Origin: Fistulifera solaris
Lineage: Eukaryota; Bacillariophyta; Bacillariophyceae; Naviculales; Stauroneidaceae
DNA: 64,000 bases
Direction of reading: 5' to 3'
Assembly (NCBI GenBank): GCA_030295235.1
Contig: AP026151.1
Coordinates: 744,001 to 808,000 of the forward strand
In this document: piece after piece, positions 1 to 11,015 of the stretch
Layout of the letters: each line of letters starts with the position of its first letter
Numbering within the stretch: position 1 is the stretch's first letter
Translations under genes and position numbers: made by a program
Notes under the pieces: generated by a model
Told to the model about the DNA's origin: nothing
The model's database searches: none
Seen by the model: only the letters and a program-made list of their open reading frames with translations

Positions 1-262
1 CGTTTTACAGCATCACGGTTCAGGTGGAAACAGACACATTAACAATAACCTCTCCATCATCACCCCCCGGCCTTTTCAACGTATCATCACCGACAACAAC
101 TGATTGGAAAAGTTGTCCACGGCGCGTTCCAACCTTCCGGTGCTTCAGCACATCAGCAAGTTATTAGGCGTAACGAGTTTTCCTCTTATCTACTTTATTG
201 ATTGCTCGATTTGACTAGTCACTTTTTTACTTATTAGCGTGCCTACTTGCACATTGTGCACC

Positions 263-1333
263 ATGAATGTGAATGACGACAGCTTAGATGATTGCAAGCC
301 TTCCGCGACAAACACGCCGTCTGACATTGCCGATGCTTCAAAGAGCTCGGCTGAACGAAACGCCATGCTATCAACGGGGCTTCTCACAGGTCGTAACACA
401 AGAGAGTTCGCTCATGCACTGAATCATGTATCAACGGAGGACTTGCCAACTTATACAAGAGATCATAACAGTCTTCTCACGTTTCCGGAAAAGGTACCGT
501 ACATCAAGTTGGATCGATCGACTTTTCTACTTCGTTCAATCGTACACTCACGCTCACTTCTTCCGTTTCTTTAGTTCATGTTGTTGATGATATACGTTGA
601 GCGCATCAGTTCTCAAGCTGGTCGGACAATGGAACATGAGGCAATTCATTGGCTAAGAGACGGTACCATGGTTGTCGTTCGCGACCCAGACGAGCTGTAC
701 TCGAAATGGCTCGTTAAGTTTTTTGGCAATTTGAAGTATGATAGTTTCATCCGAAAAGTATACCGATGGGGGTTTCGAAAGTCTCCACCGACTACCTACG
801 ATCTCCCTCCCAGTTTTCATGTCTTTTCACACCGGTGCTTTTGTCGTGATCGGATGGATCAGCTTTGTGAGATGAAAAGCACCACTGCAGTGAAAAGACG
901 TTTCGCCACCAAGGCAGCCAAGGCAGCCGGCCCGCTTAACCGAAGCCAAACAATCGAATTGAAAGCGATTCAGCCAGCTGACACTGGAATCCTTTCAAAC
1001 CCACTCCTATCCAATACAAATATCCAGCAACAGTTTCATTTAGCACCACAGCTTCCAAACTACGCATCAATACTCGCAGAGCAATTACGTAGCCTGCAGA
1101 ATGAGGCCCTTTTAACCGAGTCCATACTTCGCCAATTACAAAACTATGACACCAGCGCGCAGGATTCACTCCGCTTTCAAATGCGGCTCAACCAGCCCGT
1201 ACAACCTTCTCTTCCTTCAATTCAAGAACTCGTTCAGCTAATTCGTCGTCAGAATGCAATCATTTCTCTACAGAGCCCATCGTCAGCGCTGGACGAGCTG
1301 CGTCGCCATCTACGGCAAAATCCGCCGCGCTAG
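263..1333 (+). CDS. HSF-type DNA-binding transcription factor (copy A)
   Basis: Two exons, 263-493 and 575-1333, joined across an 81-bp GT-AG intron, give about 329 aa. The join restores the start of an HSF DNA-binding domain: TFPEK then FMLLMIYVE, a wing ending in VVVRDP, then FFGNLKYDSFIRKVYRWGF, the recognition helix and the aromatic/Gly-Phe motif of HSFs, and finally FSHRCFCRD. The domain spans about residues 70-180. Downstream is a Gln/Leu-rich segment (about 215-310) that could be a short oligomerisation region. HSFs bind nGAAn repeats in the nucleus. The first in-frame ATG is at 263; an upstream GTG at 239 is not a plausible start. The copy at 3187-4259 is a clear tandem paralog with its intron at the same codon. 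The target genes cannot be inferred. Confidence 0.88.
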
Positions 1334-2228
1334 CGAACATCAACTGTCAACGTATGATCAACCATTCGTCTGCTCTTCTAGTTAGCGTAAGGAAACAGAC
1401 GATGCTGAAAATAGTCCGCAATCAGAGCTCATTAATCTCAATGCAACACATTTGCCGCAACAAATCACACGCCGCTTTTTTCTTGTTTTACGTCAGAAAC
1501 CCTTGTACACAAAACTTCACAGTGACACCTACAGTTAAAGTGCGCAAAGCATCCACTTTTGCGTCAGGCATCAGCCGTCAGCGCCAGCCCTCAGAAATCA
1601 GAACCATAGACCCTCCTATAGACTAGCTAGATCACCCGATTTCAAACAATGCTGTAACTCCTTAGATCTAGCCTAGCGACCAAAACAAATGGGTTCTTTA
1701 CAGCAGCATTCAAGCGTTATTTAACCACGAAAACACGTTGCGATAGTTTATCATCGACCTTCAATCCAAATTCCAATTTCTAATGTCCAAGAAAGCAGAC
1801 ATAGAAAAAACACATGATTTGAAGTCTGCTCAATGTGTCTTGTCGGATGCGGTAATGTTTTAGGTCACGAAGCTTCACGCCCTACCATGTTACCTGGTAG
1901 TGCTTTAAACTTTAAAAGGTACTAATAAAGATTTTCCGCTTAAGCTAGTTAATGGAAACGACGAAGTATGTTACATGTAAAAGTCAAACGGATGGAATAG
2001 GTAGCATTCTCTCTAGTCTCTAGAAGGAGATTGTGCGCTATCAAACGTGCGGTACGTTCTTGTTTTGGTCCTGGTGGCGGCTTGCTAGTTGCCTAGCGAC
2101 GCGTCGTTTAACTATTTATTTACGATGGAATGAGAACTCCACACCTCCTCTCACTCTCAGCTCTCCGCTCGCCGCGCCCAATTCCCAATTCCAGTCACAC
2201 GCACTCTATCAAGACATAAATCAATAAT
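1334..2228. other. Spacer without a convincing gene
   Basis: Short open frames occur (for example 1354-1626), but they have no recognisable domain and no homolog in the parallel HSF copy. Around 2145-2190 the sequence is CT-rich. I see no RNA gene. Confidence 0.5.
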
Positions 2229-2499
2229 TATAGTTCGACACCCTCTCAAATACGGAGTAACAAAAAACGAATATCGATATTCGCGTTATAATAGCGTATT
2301 ATATCAGGGCCATTTTTGCCAATATCGATATTTATCGATATTCGTACGTCTGACAGACGGAATTGAGGCTTTTCACGTCAGAATGGCTGTAATTTACGGA
2401 CAAAAACAGACGGTTGCGAGTATTAAAAACGGTTATTATATCGTATTATACGATATTGATATTCGTAAAAATCCAAATATCGATATTTGTCGAACTATA
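2229..2499. mobile_element. MITE candidate with 12-bp terminal inverted repeats
   Basis: The ends are perfect inverted repeats: TATAGTTCGACA at 2229-2240 and TGTCGAACTATA at 2488-2499. If the outer TA is a target duplication, the element is 2231-2497. Inside each end lies a second, imperfect inverted stretch around ACGAATATCGATAT, so both arms can fold into a long AT-rich hairpin. The element is 271 bp, has no coding capacity and is much richer in AT than its flanks. The size, TIRs and possible TA duplication suggest a non-autonomous DNA transposon, perhaps of the Tc1/mariner group, but no relative is visible in this window. Confidence 0.6.
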
Positions 2500-3186
2500 G
2501 CTACAATAGCCCGCGCCCAATTGATAGCCTCTACCTATTAGCTTAAACTAAACAGTACCGACACGGTACCGGAATCAAAGCCGGTTTCGCTGGTCATTAA
2601 CTAAATCGAAAGTGCCAGTGAGCGATACAAAATGTACGTACCACGTGTACACAATAATCGATACATAAAGCATCACCGACAACGATAAGACAATCATACT
2701 AGTAGTTTATCCATTAAGAAAAAAGTCTGAAGAATAGAAAAGGAAGAAGAAGAAGAAGCTTTTCGGTTTTGGTCACTGTTTTCGCGCCATTGATCGAGTA
2801 CTGGTTGCTGTGGGACTGAAGACTGAAGTGTCCGTGGAAAGTGGAGACATTTCTGGGACAGTAAGAGGACTACTTTCTGCACTATTGGTGAATAAGAAAT
2901 CTCCCCGATCAGTCTCACATTCAACATGCTGCTATAATCTAATCGCTGGTGGCGAGTGCAACATAAGTGCGAAGCCAACCGACAACAACCATAATTTTTG
3001 CTGCCTCGCTTTTCGCACGAACTTTTCTTGAACCGTCAACTTATCTCCAACTTATTCACAGGTCCTCCATCATCATTATATTATCGACCATTAGGCCTCT
3101 ATAAACTTAGTATTCGATTCTCTGTGCGATCGGCTGCGCTGTGAATAGGTTCAAATATCCTCTTTGCATCAGTCGCTTCTGTCGCC
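2500..3186. other. Spacer upstream of HSF copy B
   Basis: No supported gene. It has a short GAA-type microsatellite near 2741-2757 and some short open frames without domains. The 5' UTR and promoter of the gene at 3187 presumably lie at its right end. Confidence 0.4.
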
Positions 3187-4259
3187 ATGGACGATAGTTC
3201 GAGCAGCGAAGATGGTAAACCTTCCGCGAGAGAAGCCATTTCCCCAGTTGCACAAGCTGTCGTTCTGAATAAAACAGGTCAAAAGGACGAAGCCGCCAAC
3301 AGTCGACGTAGTGGAAACACAAAAGAGTTTTACCACGCGTTAAATCATCTTCCAACGGAAAGGATTCCTTCATATACAAGAGAATTTGACAGCATACTAA
3401 CATTTCCCGAAAAGGTAAGTTACTCCTCTATTCTGCTCGTCCCACCTGATCCACATGTCTCACTATCCATCTTTGATTCATCTAGTTCATGTTGATGATT
3501 GTATTCGTCGAGCGTGCGAGCTCCAGCGCCGGTCGAAGAATGGAACAGGAGGCAATCCATTGGGCTGCGAATGGTACAGCTGTCGTTGTCCGCGACCCTG
3601 AGGAGCTCTACTTGACCTGGCTCAGACGCTTCTTTGGCAACTTAAAGTACGACAGCTTCATTAGGAAGGTTTACCGTTGGGGTTTCCGAAAATCACCGCC
3701 AAACACCTGCGATCTTCCGCAGAACTGTCACGTGTTTTCGCACCCATACTTTTGCCGAGACCAGCTGGATCAGCTCTGCGAGATGAAAAGTACACCGGTC
3801 ATCAGGAGTCGCTCAAGACCGAATAAACCCGAAGCAACCAAGCCTTATGAACAGAGTCAAGCTATAGGACAAAATGCGGTTCAAGCGGCTGCAATCACTG
3901 CAAACTCTCTCCACACTCTATCAAATCCACTTCGATCCCTTGCTGATATGCCGCAGTTTTATTTAGCCCCGCAAATCCCCAATGAAGCATCGATACTGGC
4001 ACAGCAGCTTCTGAACCTCCAAACCCGGGCCCTTCTTTCAAATTCGATGCTCCGTCAGTCGCACAACGACGCAGCGTTGAGTGCCGATGCCCTGCAAATA
4101 TTAAGACTGCGACTGCAACTAAACCAGCCGCTAGTGCAGCCATCGGTGGAAGAGATGTTGCAGCTGTTTCATGACCAGAATGCGAGCAACCAAATACCAA
4201 GTTCGGTAGCCAGCGTGGAAGAGTTATTACGTCTGTTGCGACAAAACCCTCCTCGCTAA
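3187..4259 (+). CDS. HSF-type DNA-binding transcription factor (copy B)
   Basis: Exons 3187-3414 and 3486-4259 (71-bp intron, donor GTAAGT) encode about 333 aa. The HSF domain runs from TFPEKFMLMIVFVE through FFGNLKYDSFIRKVYRWGF to FSHPYFCRD. It is followed by a Gln/Asn/Leu-rich tail that ends in LLRQNPPR, the same ending as copy A (LRQNPPR). The two genes share intron position, domain order and C terminus, so they arose by local duplication. Compared with copy A the core helix is almost unchanged, while the N-terminal 60 residues and the linker have drifted. It is expected to act as a nuclear regulator binding nGAAn-type elements. Confidence 0.88.
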
Positions 4260-4496
4260 TCTTTTCACTTCACCAGACGATGAATGAAAAGCCTCCAAGT
4301 GGAAGCTCAGAATCAAGCGCCCTTCAGTTGTAGGGGAGAATCGATTCTCACGTATTCGAGTTGAGTACTTTGACAGTGCTGTTCTCGGTGCCGAGATGAA
4401 CCCTGGAGTAATACAAGTACCAGGTAGAGACAACCGAGTTGCTATGATTCTTGTCTCAGACCGTTCGAGTCTTGATGCTGCGACGCCATTTCAATA

Positions 4497-4751
4497 TCAG
4501 CCCAAACACGGAAGATCAGCATAAAGCTTACTAGTAGCCAACTCGTTTCTCGCACTGCTTTCTTCCCCCCGCCGTACGTTACTCTTTTCTACGGATGGAT
4601 CTCGCAACTCGTGGACATCTTCTTGACGGTGCCATCCCACATGCTGGGACCATTCGTCACGGACTCCGCGTTTCTCCACCGGACTTTCTTTCAAAACTTG
4701 TCGAACCAGTTCTTCTTCGTCATCGACGGTTGCTGACTTGTCTTGACTCAT
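4497..4751 (-). CDS. Small acidic hypothetical protein
   Basis: An 84-aa frame starting with a true ATG (MSQDKSATVDDEEELVRQVL...). It is highly charged and has no membrane segment, signal peptide or recognised domain. It lies divergently from the PET117-like gene, with about 310 bp between the starts. It may be real because it is long for this spacer and begins with a plausible acidic helix, but nothing else supports it. Confidence 0.3.
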   Translation of the reverse strand: MSQDKSATVDDEEELVRQVLKESPVEKRGVRDEWSQHVGWHRQEDVHELRDPSVEKSNVRRGEESSARNELATSKLYADLPCLG

Positions 4752-5063
4752 ATTTGTTATTGCTGCTCAAGAGATGCAGAAGCGACATCGTTCGAAGAAA
4801 AAACTAAGGTTTATTAGAATGACTATACAGTATAAAATGACCGTTCTCAAAAATCGTTCCGGTACTAATGTAGGTTTGTACAATGCCTTTTAGTAACGGT
4901 TCCCTATGGACTCTTTCCGCCGCGTTTTTCACCGCATTTTCATTTTTTTTTTCTCGTCCTCTCTTTTCATGTTACGGAGTATTATATAATCTTCTTACCT
5001 TCTAATTCCTCTCTGTCTGGAATATCTCTCGACCTTGTCACTTTTCTTTTCTAATATCTTTTC

Positions 5064-5253
5064 ATGCCACGAGCTTCCTTTTTTACCTCGCGGCGGTCCC
5101 GCTGTCGCATTAGTGGTTACAATATCGGCAGCTATGGGCGCCGTGTATTACAGTCACTACGCGCAAGTGCGTGACAAGGCCGTAATGCGAGAGGGAGTCG
5201 AACGCGACAAAGAACGAGTGCGTATGATGCGTCAGAAGCAACAACAACAATAA
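5064..5253 (+). CDS. PET117: PET117-like cytochrome c oxidase assembly factor (one frame shift)
   Basis: PET117 proteins are about 60-110 aa inner-membrane factors that work with COX15 in heme a synthesis. Here the ATG at 5064 gives MPRASF, matching the M-S-R-A/S-S start of the family. The body is one hydrophobic segment (AVALVVTISAAMGAVYYSHY), followed by the conserved charged helix RDKAVMREGVERDKERVRMM. The two parts are in different frames, and the break falls in a run of six T (5079-5084); reading five T would give one 62-aa protein. I treat this as a probable sequence error, although transcript slippage is possible. The gene is short but otherwise typical. Confidence 0.75.
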
Positions 5254-5397
5254 CAGCAGCAATCATCCTCATCACAATGATTGCTAACAGAGAAAAGCAA
5301 TGTAGAAATGTATTGCATCCCATAATTTGTACAGTTCGCAATATAAGGCAAACTTTAGAAAATATTAACATCCACCAAAACTGAGAACGATATCGTA

Positions 5398-6546
5398 CTA
5401 CCGCTGCTCTGCATTCTCGGCTCGTTCCGGAAAATCCATGAGCGCGTTCGTTGCTGCCGCAAGCGTAATCATCCCCGCCCCTATCCAACCTTGCAGTCCT
5501 CCCAAACTTTCTCCTAGCCACCAACTGGAAAAGAAAGCTCCGTAGACGGGATCCATGGCATAGATCACCGACGCCCGCTCCGCCGAAATTCCTTTTTGTG
5601 CCTTGGACTGTATCCAGTTCGTCAACGCTGTCGCGACTCCTCCCAAATACACAATTTCCCAACCATGCTCCGTGGCAGTCCGCCACAACGCATCACCCAC
5701 GTCCAGCGGAACCGCATTCCAACACGTCCAAATTGCCGAAAGCGTCGCTACCACCCACATTGACGCCGCATTGAACTCGGCCGCATTCGCCACTTGGGCC
5801 GATGCCTGTTCTAAACGCAATATAAACATGGCCGAGGCCATGGCAGCGGCGACCGACCAGGCATCACCAATATTCAAATCATTGAGACCTTCACTGGCAG
5901 AGCCGGCCGTCGCCAAGAGTGCGGTACCGGTAAATGCCACGAGTGCTGACAGCAGTGTCGAACGACGAATGGTGCGTCCCAACAAAAGGTACGCCAAAAA
6001 GGGAACGAATTTGACATTGAGATACAATAGGAAACCCGATTTTTGTGCCGTCGTGTATTCCAAGCCTATAGCTTGGAAACTAAAGCCCAGAAACATCCAA
6101 AATCCCATTTCCAGCCCCCATCGCCAGGTTTGTGCCGCTTCTTTCGTGTCGATTGCTGGATTCCACAACCGTGATACGCCCGGAGTAAACGGTGCCGCCA
6201 GCAGAGCTGCTAAACCAAACCTCAACAAAGTAAAGAAACTCGCATCACTGCTTTCCATGACTTGTTTGATCACGGCATGTTGACTGCCCCATATGACGGC
6301 TACAACATTTAACAACAGCACCGAGGATGTCGTCGTTGTGGAAGTAGGATGTGTTTCGTGACTTGGCAACGAGGATAAATGAGTTTTTGGTTCTACTGTT
6401 TCACAAGGAGCGTCGACATTCAGATTTGTCATCTTTTTCTCCATGCCCAACTGGCTGCGAACCAAGAATCGATCATGGGGAATATTGTTCAGTGACCGTC
6501 GAGTGCAGAAACAGCACAACGAAATGAATGCTGCTTTGCTCCTCAT
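5398..6546 (-). CDS. EamA/DMT-family membrane transporter
   Basis: 382 aa, one uninterrupted frame from an ATG at 6546. After a roughly 75-residue hydrophilic N terminus there are about ten hydrophobic segments in two related halves. Typical EamA marks are NVVAVIWGSQHAVIKQVM at the first helix, the Gly-rich end of the first half (LVAFTGTALLATAG) and, in the second half, SAERASVIYAMDPVYGAFFS, followed by a WLGES-type signature. The family moves small metabolites; the substrate cannot be read from sequence. The N terminus (Cys/Arg-rich, CTRRSL) may be a targeting peptide, but I see no clear plastid cleavage motif. The gene is tail-to-tail with PET117 and about 145 bp from it. Confidence 0.85.
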   Translation of the reverse strand: MRSKAAFISLCCFCTRRSLNNIPHDRFLVRSQLGMEKKMTNLNVDAPCETVEPKTHLSSLPSHETHPTSTTTTSSVLLLNVVAVIWGSQHAVIKQVMESSDASFFTLLRFGLAALLAAPFTPGVSRLWNPAIDTKEAAQTWRWGLEMGFWMFLGFSFQAIGLEYTTAQKSGFLLYLNVKFVPFLAYLLLGRTIRRSTLLSALVAFTGTALLATAGSASEGLNDLNIGDAWSVAAAMASAMFILRLEQASAQVANAAEFNAASMWVVATLSAIWTCWNAVPLDVGDALWRTATEHGWEIVYLGGVATALTNWIQSKAQKGISAERASVIYAMDPVYGAFFSSWWLGESLGGLQGWIGAGMITLAAATNALMDFPERAENAEQR

Positions 6547-6928
6547 TTTCCTTCCAGCTTGCTTATATCAATAGTTGAGTGCGCTTCAGTTCTACGGTCA
6601 TCAATGTTGAAAAACTAGCATTAAAAATAAATATAGAATGATCGTTTGATCTCACTTGATGATGGATTATGTTTCTGCGATGGTGTTATTGTTGAGGAAA
6701 AAAATATTTGTACCGACTCAACTACTATTCAGTCCCGGAATCGAACTAAAGGTGTCTTAATAGATGCCTATAAACAGCCCGCCGGTGAAATCTTGTGCTA
6801 GAATACTGCAGCAATTTGAACTGTGTTATGTATGCGATGTAATCTATTCGAGCTTTTCGGCTCTATTATCTACGAAATGTGTAATATTTACAGAAGTAGG
6901 ATCGTCAGCGTCAAACCATTCGGTCGAA

Positions 6929-8743
6929 TTAGATCATGCCCGACAAAATCGTCGCCGCGACCATCAAACTCAACCAATCAGACGCATGGATATTCGCACT
7001 TCCTTGTGAATCGGTGCTTTCTGAAGGCTCCTGTATTAATGTGGGCACGATACTTTCCGTCGCGTTGCGAAACATTGACGGTGTCGACGGTGTCAATTCG
7101 GAACACTCGGTCGTGTTGGTGGTACCGAATAGACGTGGCATAGTGGTTTCGGTCGCGGTAGGGGCTTCCCACGTCGAAGCACAGAATTCAAATGGAATAT
7201 TGTAAGCACAAGTCCAGGGCAAGCCCGAGAAGGTTTGTCGGGGATAATATAAAATAAAGACAATGCACATTTCTTCTCGCGAAGACAGGCCAAAGTGAAC
7301 TTTTCCGCCGTCATGCTGACGAACCGATTGATACCGGCACGTCGTTCGAAAGGAATCACCCGGTAAGACTTGATACGGATCTTGTTGCACTGCTTGATTG
7401 CCCTGTTGATGAAAGTCGAAAAAATCAATTTGCGCCAGGTGGACGACCTCACCATCGCCGCGTACTACTTCATTCCGTGCTTGTGCCCCGTGGGCGTGCA
7501 TATGCAAATATTCCCGCAAAATCGTCACGGGTTCGGTCAAGATGGTGCCAGTACAAGACGATGGACAGGAAAAAATATGGTCTCCGGCACCCACGGCGGT
7601 TCCCGACAATTGCACAAAGGGATCGCCCAATTGCAAGACACTGGCTTCGATGGGTCGCATCTCGGTGGTATAATAAAACTGCACCGCCGTACTATCTTGA
7701 ATGCCCGAGACTAGATGTACATTGTCATAGTGCACTTCCATGAGGAAGCTCGTCGAATACCCCGGTCCGGCGTAGAGAGCGACATCGTCGGGAAATGCCG
7801 TCGCCTCCTCCCCCTGGTCCCCACACATATCTTCATCAAAACGCGACAATAAGAATAATTCCTCTTTGGATCCACAGCAAACATGTATTAACTTACACCA
7901 TGGTACGCTCGAGAGAATCACATTTATCATCGGGGAAGCCATAAATAGTCAGATGATGTACATGGGCCAGTTGATCAATGAGTGGTTCTACTCCAATGAT
8001 CGAAATGGGCTGATCCTCCGGAACCCCCTGCCCTACCATATCCGTAACATTCAAGCAAAAATCGGCGTACTCGGTTTCTTGTGCCGAAATCGTATAATTG
8101 ACGGCCGCGACACGAAAGGCTTGTGCCGCTTGCATACGCGTCGCAAAGTCAAGCACATCCTCCTCTTGTGTCCACTGTATGGCGCCACGAACCCGATGAT
8201 TCGGTCCATGATACTCCGCCTGCGGCGTATCACCCCACGCCACAATGATCCGCGAGGGAGGAACACCGACTGCCGTCACAATCGGACGATCTTGCCCATC
8301 GGCAGTGTCCAGAGCGCGCGTCACTTGGACCATTAAAAATTCGTCGGTCACCTGCCACGCTTGCAATTCCCAATCCTGTCGACAATCCGTGACAGGCTGC
8401 AGCTCGTCCAGTACGTGGGCATCGCGCACTTGGTCGGGTTGTGCCGTTTCAAACAAAAACAAGTCGGCACCCCGCATCCCCCCATTTTCCGACAAACCAA
8501 ATCCCAACCATCCCGTGGCACGGGCCACTACCGCCAATTGTAATTGCTCGTCGATGATTGACCAATGAAGTGCGGCGCCGGAGGTCGACGCGTCGGACAG
8601 AAAAATCGACGCATTATAGATACCTTTACCGTTTCGTACCATTCGATATACTCGTCATTTCCTCCAAAATAAGTCGAATAATCGCTACTGCCGCTCGCGG
8701 ATGCAATCCAGAGAAACAAAAGAAGGGAAACAGGCAATCTCAT
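6929..8743 (-). CDS. DOMON / copper type II monooxygenase (DBH/PHM family), two frame breaks
   Basis: Three segments on one strand make a secreted protein of about 600 aa. Residues 1-19 (MRLPVSLLLFLWIASASGS) are a signal peptide. A DOMON domain follows (LHWSIIDEQLQLAVVARATG, GWLGFGLSENGGM). Then come the two copper domains: AHVHHLTIYG holds the CuH histidines, LMEVHYDN another ligand, YLHMHAHG the CuM His pair, and EMCIVFILYYP the Met ligand. The last residues are hydrophobic (WLSLMVAATILSGMI), suggesting a GPI signal or tail anchor. Family members use ascorbate to hydroxylate amines or peptides. The frame changes near 8629 (one G short) and near 7900-7945. A very short intron at the second site is possible but unlikely. 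Substrate unknown. Confidence 0.8.
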
Positions 8744-9592
8744 GGTTCATTAAGTATGTTGCACAATGCGAAGAATACTCGCAAGCGGAGAAAAGTCTGA
8801 CTTGGCTCTATGCACTCCGACATGGTCGACGAAACACCGAAAGTATCATTCATTTTCGTATCGTGTCAAAATTGCATTCCGGGCGTGATGTGCCAAAAGA
8901 ATTTATGCATTTTCTTTGCGGAGTCGAAAGAAAAGGAAGAATGAGAAGGAGATAGCGAGGACGACTCCTTCCATTCTTTTGTCACAAGATTTTCTCTACG
9001 AAAAAAATAATACGACGGACGACGGCGAAACTTTCCCTCCCAAAATAAATTCTAATACCACGAAACCTCAAACGTGCCATCTTCACACCGTACGTCGTAC
9101 CGCGTAACCTTACCGCGTTCCTCGTTCTGCGCTGTTCTACAGTCATAATTGTAGAAACTCTGACGCCGGTCCTTCGCGTACATATTCAGATACAGTAAGT
9201 TACAGTGATTTGTGACAGCCGTCCACGTACCCAAGATGTCGGATCAAACCTATCTCTACAAAAATCTATCCAGCCGGAGATGATTGGTTACTTATTGGAG
9301 AATGTCCCCAATCCCTGATCCAAGGTACACTCGATACGATAACGAAAACCACTTCAGTCTTGGGTCACCGGTAACCCAAGATCCACAAAGAGAAGGTTGC
9401 CTTCATAATTATGGTGCACTTTGGCTCTTCGAGTTTCCAGCGTATGTGTGTTGTTTGTGTTTTCACATCCAAACAACCCAGTCGGCAAGCAATCTTCGCG
9501 CAACCTGCTTCATTGCAACCAAAAGTCTTTTGATAGTTATTATCTGCTGTAGGCAATTAAACCTCGCAAACATCACACGTTCCCTTGCCTCG
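8744..9592. other. Spacer between divergent genes
   Basis: About 850 bp between the monooxygenase start and the UIM gene start. Open frames on both strands lack domains and do not resemble each other. It presumably carries the two promoters; no motif is distinctive enough to mark. Confidence 0.4.
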
Positions 9593-10140
9593 ATGAACAT
9601 GGCCGAATACTCGTCTCCCACCAAACAGCCCAAATACAAATTGTTTTGGCGCAAAAGGATCGAAAGGGAGCCAATAAGACGGTCGATACTTCCAATATTC
9701 TACCGGCGTTCGAACATCCCTGCGAGTTTCACTCGTCCTTCGCTACATCTTCGACGTTCCACGAATCCGATACATCCTTCTTGTCGACTGGTTGTTTCGA
9801 TGATGACGACATGGACACCTGTCGTCGTTCTTCTTTGAGTCCCTCATTGCGATCCACACGGAATGCCCTGAGTTCCATTCCACCACCACCGCCCCTCGTC
9901 CTGGAGCCACTTCACACGTTGGAGCCATTACCGGATCACACATCGACCAGTCTGGATTCGGAGGAAGAATACGCGGAAGAGTTGCAGGAACAAGAACTCA
10001 TTGCGCTGGCCATGGAAATGAGTTTGCGAGAGACGAATACTCCTCTCTCATCTCAGGAAGAAGACGAAGACGAACGATTGGCGCGATTGGAGCAGGAGCA
10101 ATTGGAGCGGGCTTTGCAAGCGTCTTGTACCGATTTATGA
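9593..10140 (+). CDS. Protein with two ubiquitin-interacting motifs (one frame shift)
   Basis: From ATG 9593 (or 9599) the first 19 codons read MNMAEYSSPTKQPKYKLFW. The remaining frame begins after a run of four A (9653-9656); one more A would join them into a protein of about 180 aa. The middle is low-complexity, with a poly-Pro stretch (IPPPPPL). The C terminus holds two UIM-like helices, EQELIALAMEMSLRE and EQEQLERALQASC, each with the Leu-x-x-Ala-x-x-x-Ser core that binds ubiquitin. There is no catalytic domain. It may be an adaptor in ubiquitin-dependent sorting or proteasome delivery. Confidence 0.65.
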
Positions 10141-10540
10141 AATGGCGAACAGACTAGCAATGATACTAATAGCTACGCTCCATAAAGTTAAATCAGGTTA
10201 AATGCTTATAAACAGTTTATTGTCCTCTTTAGTTTGAAGCCAAGTCGTCCTCGAATGATTTGATAGTCGGTAAACTGAGTCGTCCATGCGTGCTTGAGAC
10301 GGAAGCATAACTTTCTACGTGGTGCTTGTAACTGTCAGCAATGCATGTTGACAATAAACACAACTCACTCATCCTGAAGTGATTGATGTTTAGAGATGAT
10401 ATTTATTATTATTTGAAATAGGTCAATGTTCCGAGCAATCCCACGAAAACTACTGCGTGTTGAAGTAGTGGAGACCAAGGTGGAGACGGATGGGCCACCC
10501 GACTCAACTCGAATCCGGTCCCGTATAGACCGAACAATTC
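10141..10540. other. Spacer preceding palindrome array 1
   Basis: About 400 bp after the UIM gene, with no gene recognised. Confidence 0.4.
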
Positions 10541-10815
10541 ATTCCAGAATATCTGGTATTCAGACAGAATTTCTGTTGGATCGAAAAACCACCTATTCCA
10601 GAATTTCTGGAAAATGTTCGAACGAACAACACCGATTCCAGAAATTCTGGAATGAAAACAATTTTTGTTGGTTCGAAAAACAGCGATTCCACATTTGTTG
10701 GAACGTCCACAAAATCTCGGTCTGATGCGAAAACTAAATGACTTCGAGAACTTCTGGAATGTTCACACAGAATATCTGTTTGACTGAAAACACAATATTT
10801 CCAGAAATTCTGGAA
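10541..10815. repeat. Palindrome array 1 (CCAGA-N3-TCTGG type)
   Basis: At least four copies of a perfect or near-perfect palindrome, best seen as TTCCAGAAATTCTGGAA, alternate with a shorter partner of the type ACAGAATTTCTGTTGG followed by TCGAAAAAC. Units are about 30-75 bp apart and diverged. An open frame crosses the array only because the repeat lacks stops. A fragment of the dispersed 60-bp element lies just downstream at about 10989-11015. Confidence 0.7.
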
Positions 10816-10988
10816 AGTGAATCAATCTTTCAGCTTTGATAATGAACCACACATGACAGATCACGACATTGTTACTGTATTATAAGCTCTCATAGGACTT
10901 GTTGATTGTGTTGGATGATGTTGTTGTCTTGGTTTGGATGAATGAGTATTTCTTATTATCCTTCGTTTGCGAAATCGGCGCGAAAGCC

Positions 10989-11015
10989 TACTATGGTCTA
11001 AAGTGTAAGCAACTA
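10989..11015 (+). repeat. Part of the dispersed 60-bp element
   Basis: CTACTATGGTCTAAAGTGT matches the left half of the element (TTTACTATAG-ACC-AAAGTGT). The right half with the hairpin is absent. The surrounding 10816-11178 holds no gene. Confidence 0.4.

Noticed and set aside
5603-6283. A 226-codon plus-strand frame
   Set aside because: Shadow of the EamA transporter on the opposite strand.
6733-6755. tRNA T-arm-like sequence (GTTCGATTCC on the minus strand)
   Set aside because: The neighbouring bases do not form the T stem, and no anticodon or acceptor arm can be drawn.
8701-8955. Plus-strand frames upstream of the monooxygenase
   Set aside because: Charged, low-information translations; they begin inside the monooxygenase signal peptide region on the opposite strand.
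10426-10725. A 99-codon open frame crossing palindrome array 1
   Set aside because: It follows the repeat unit; its composition is set by the palindromes and it has no domain.
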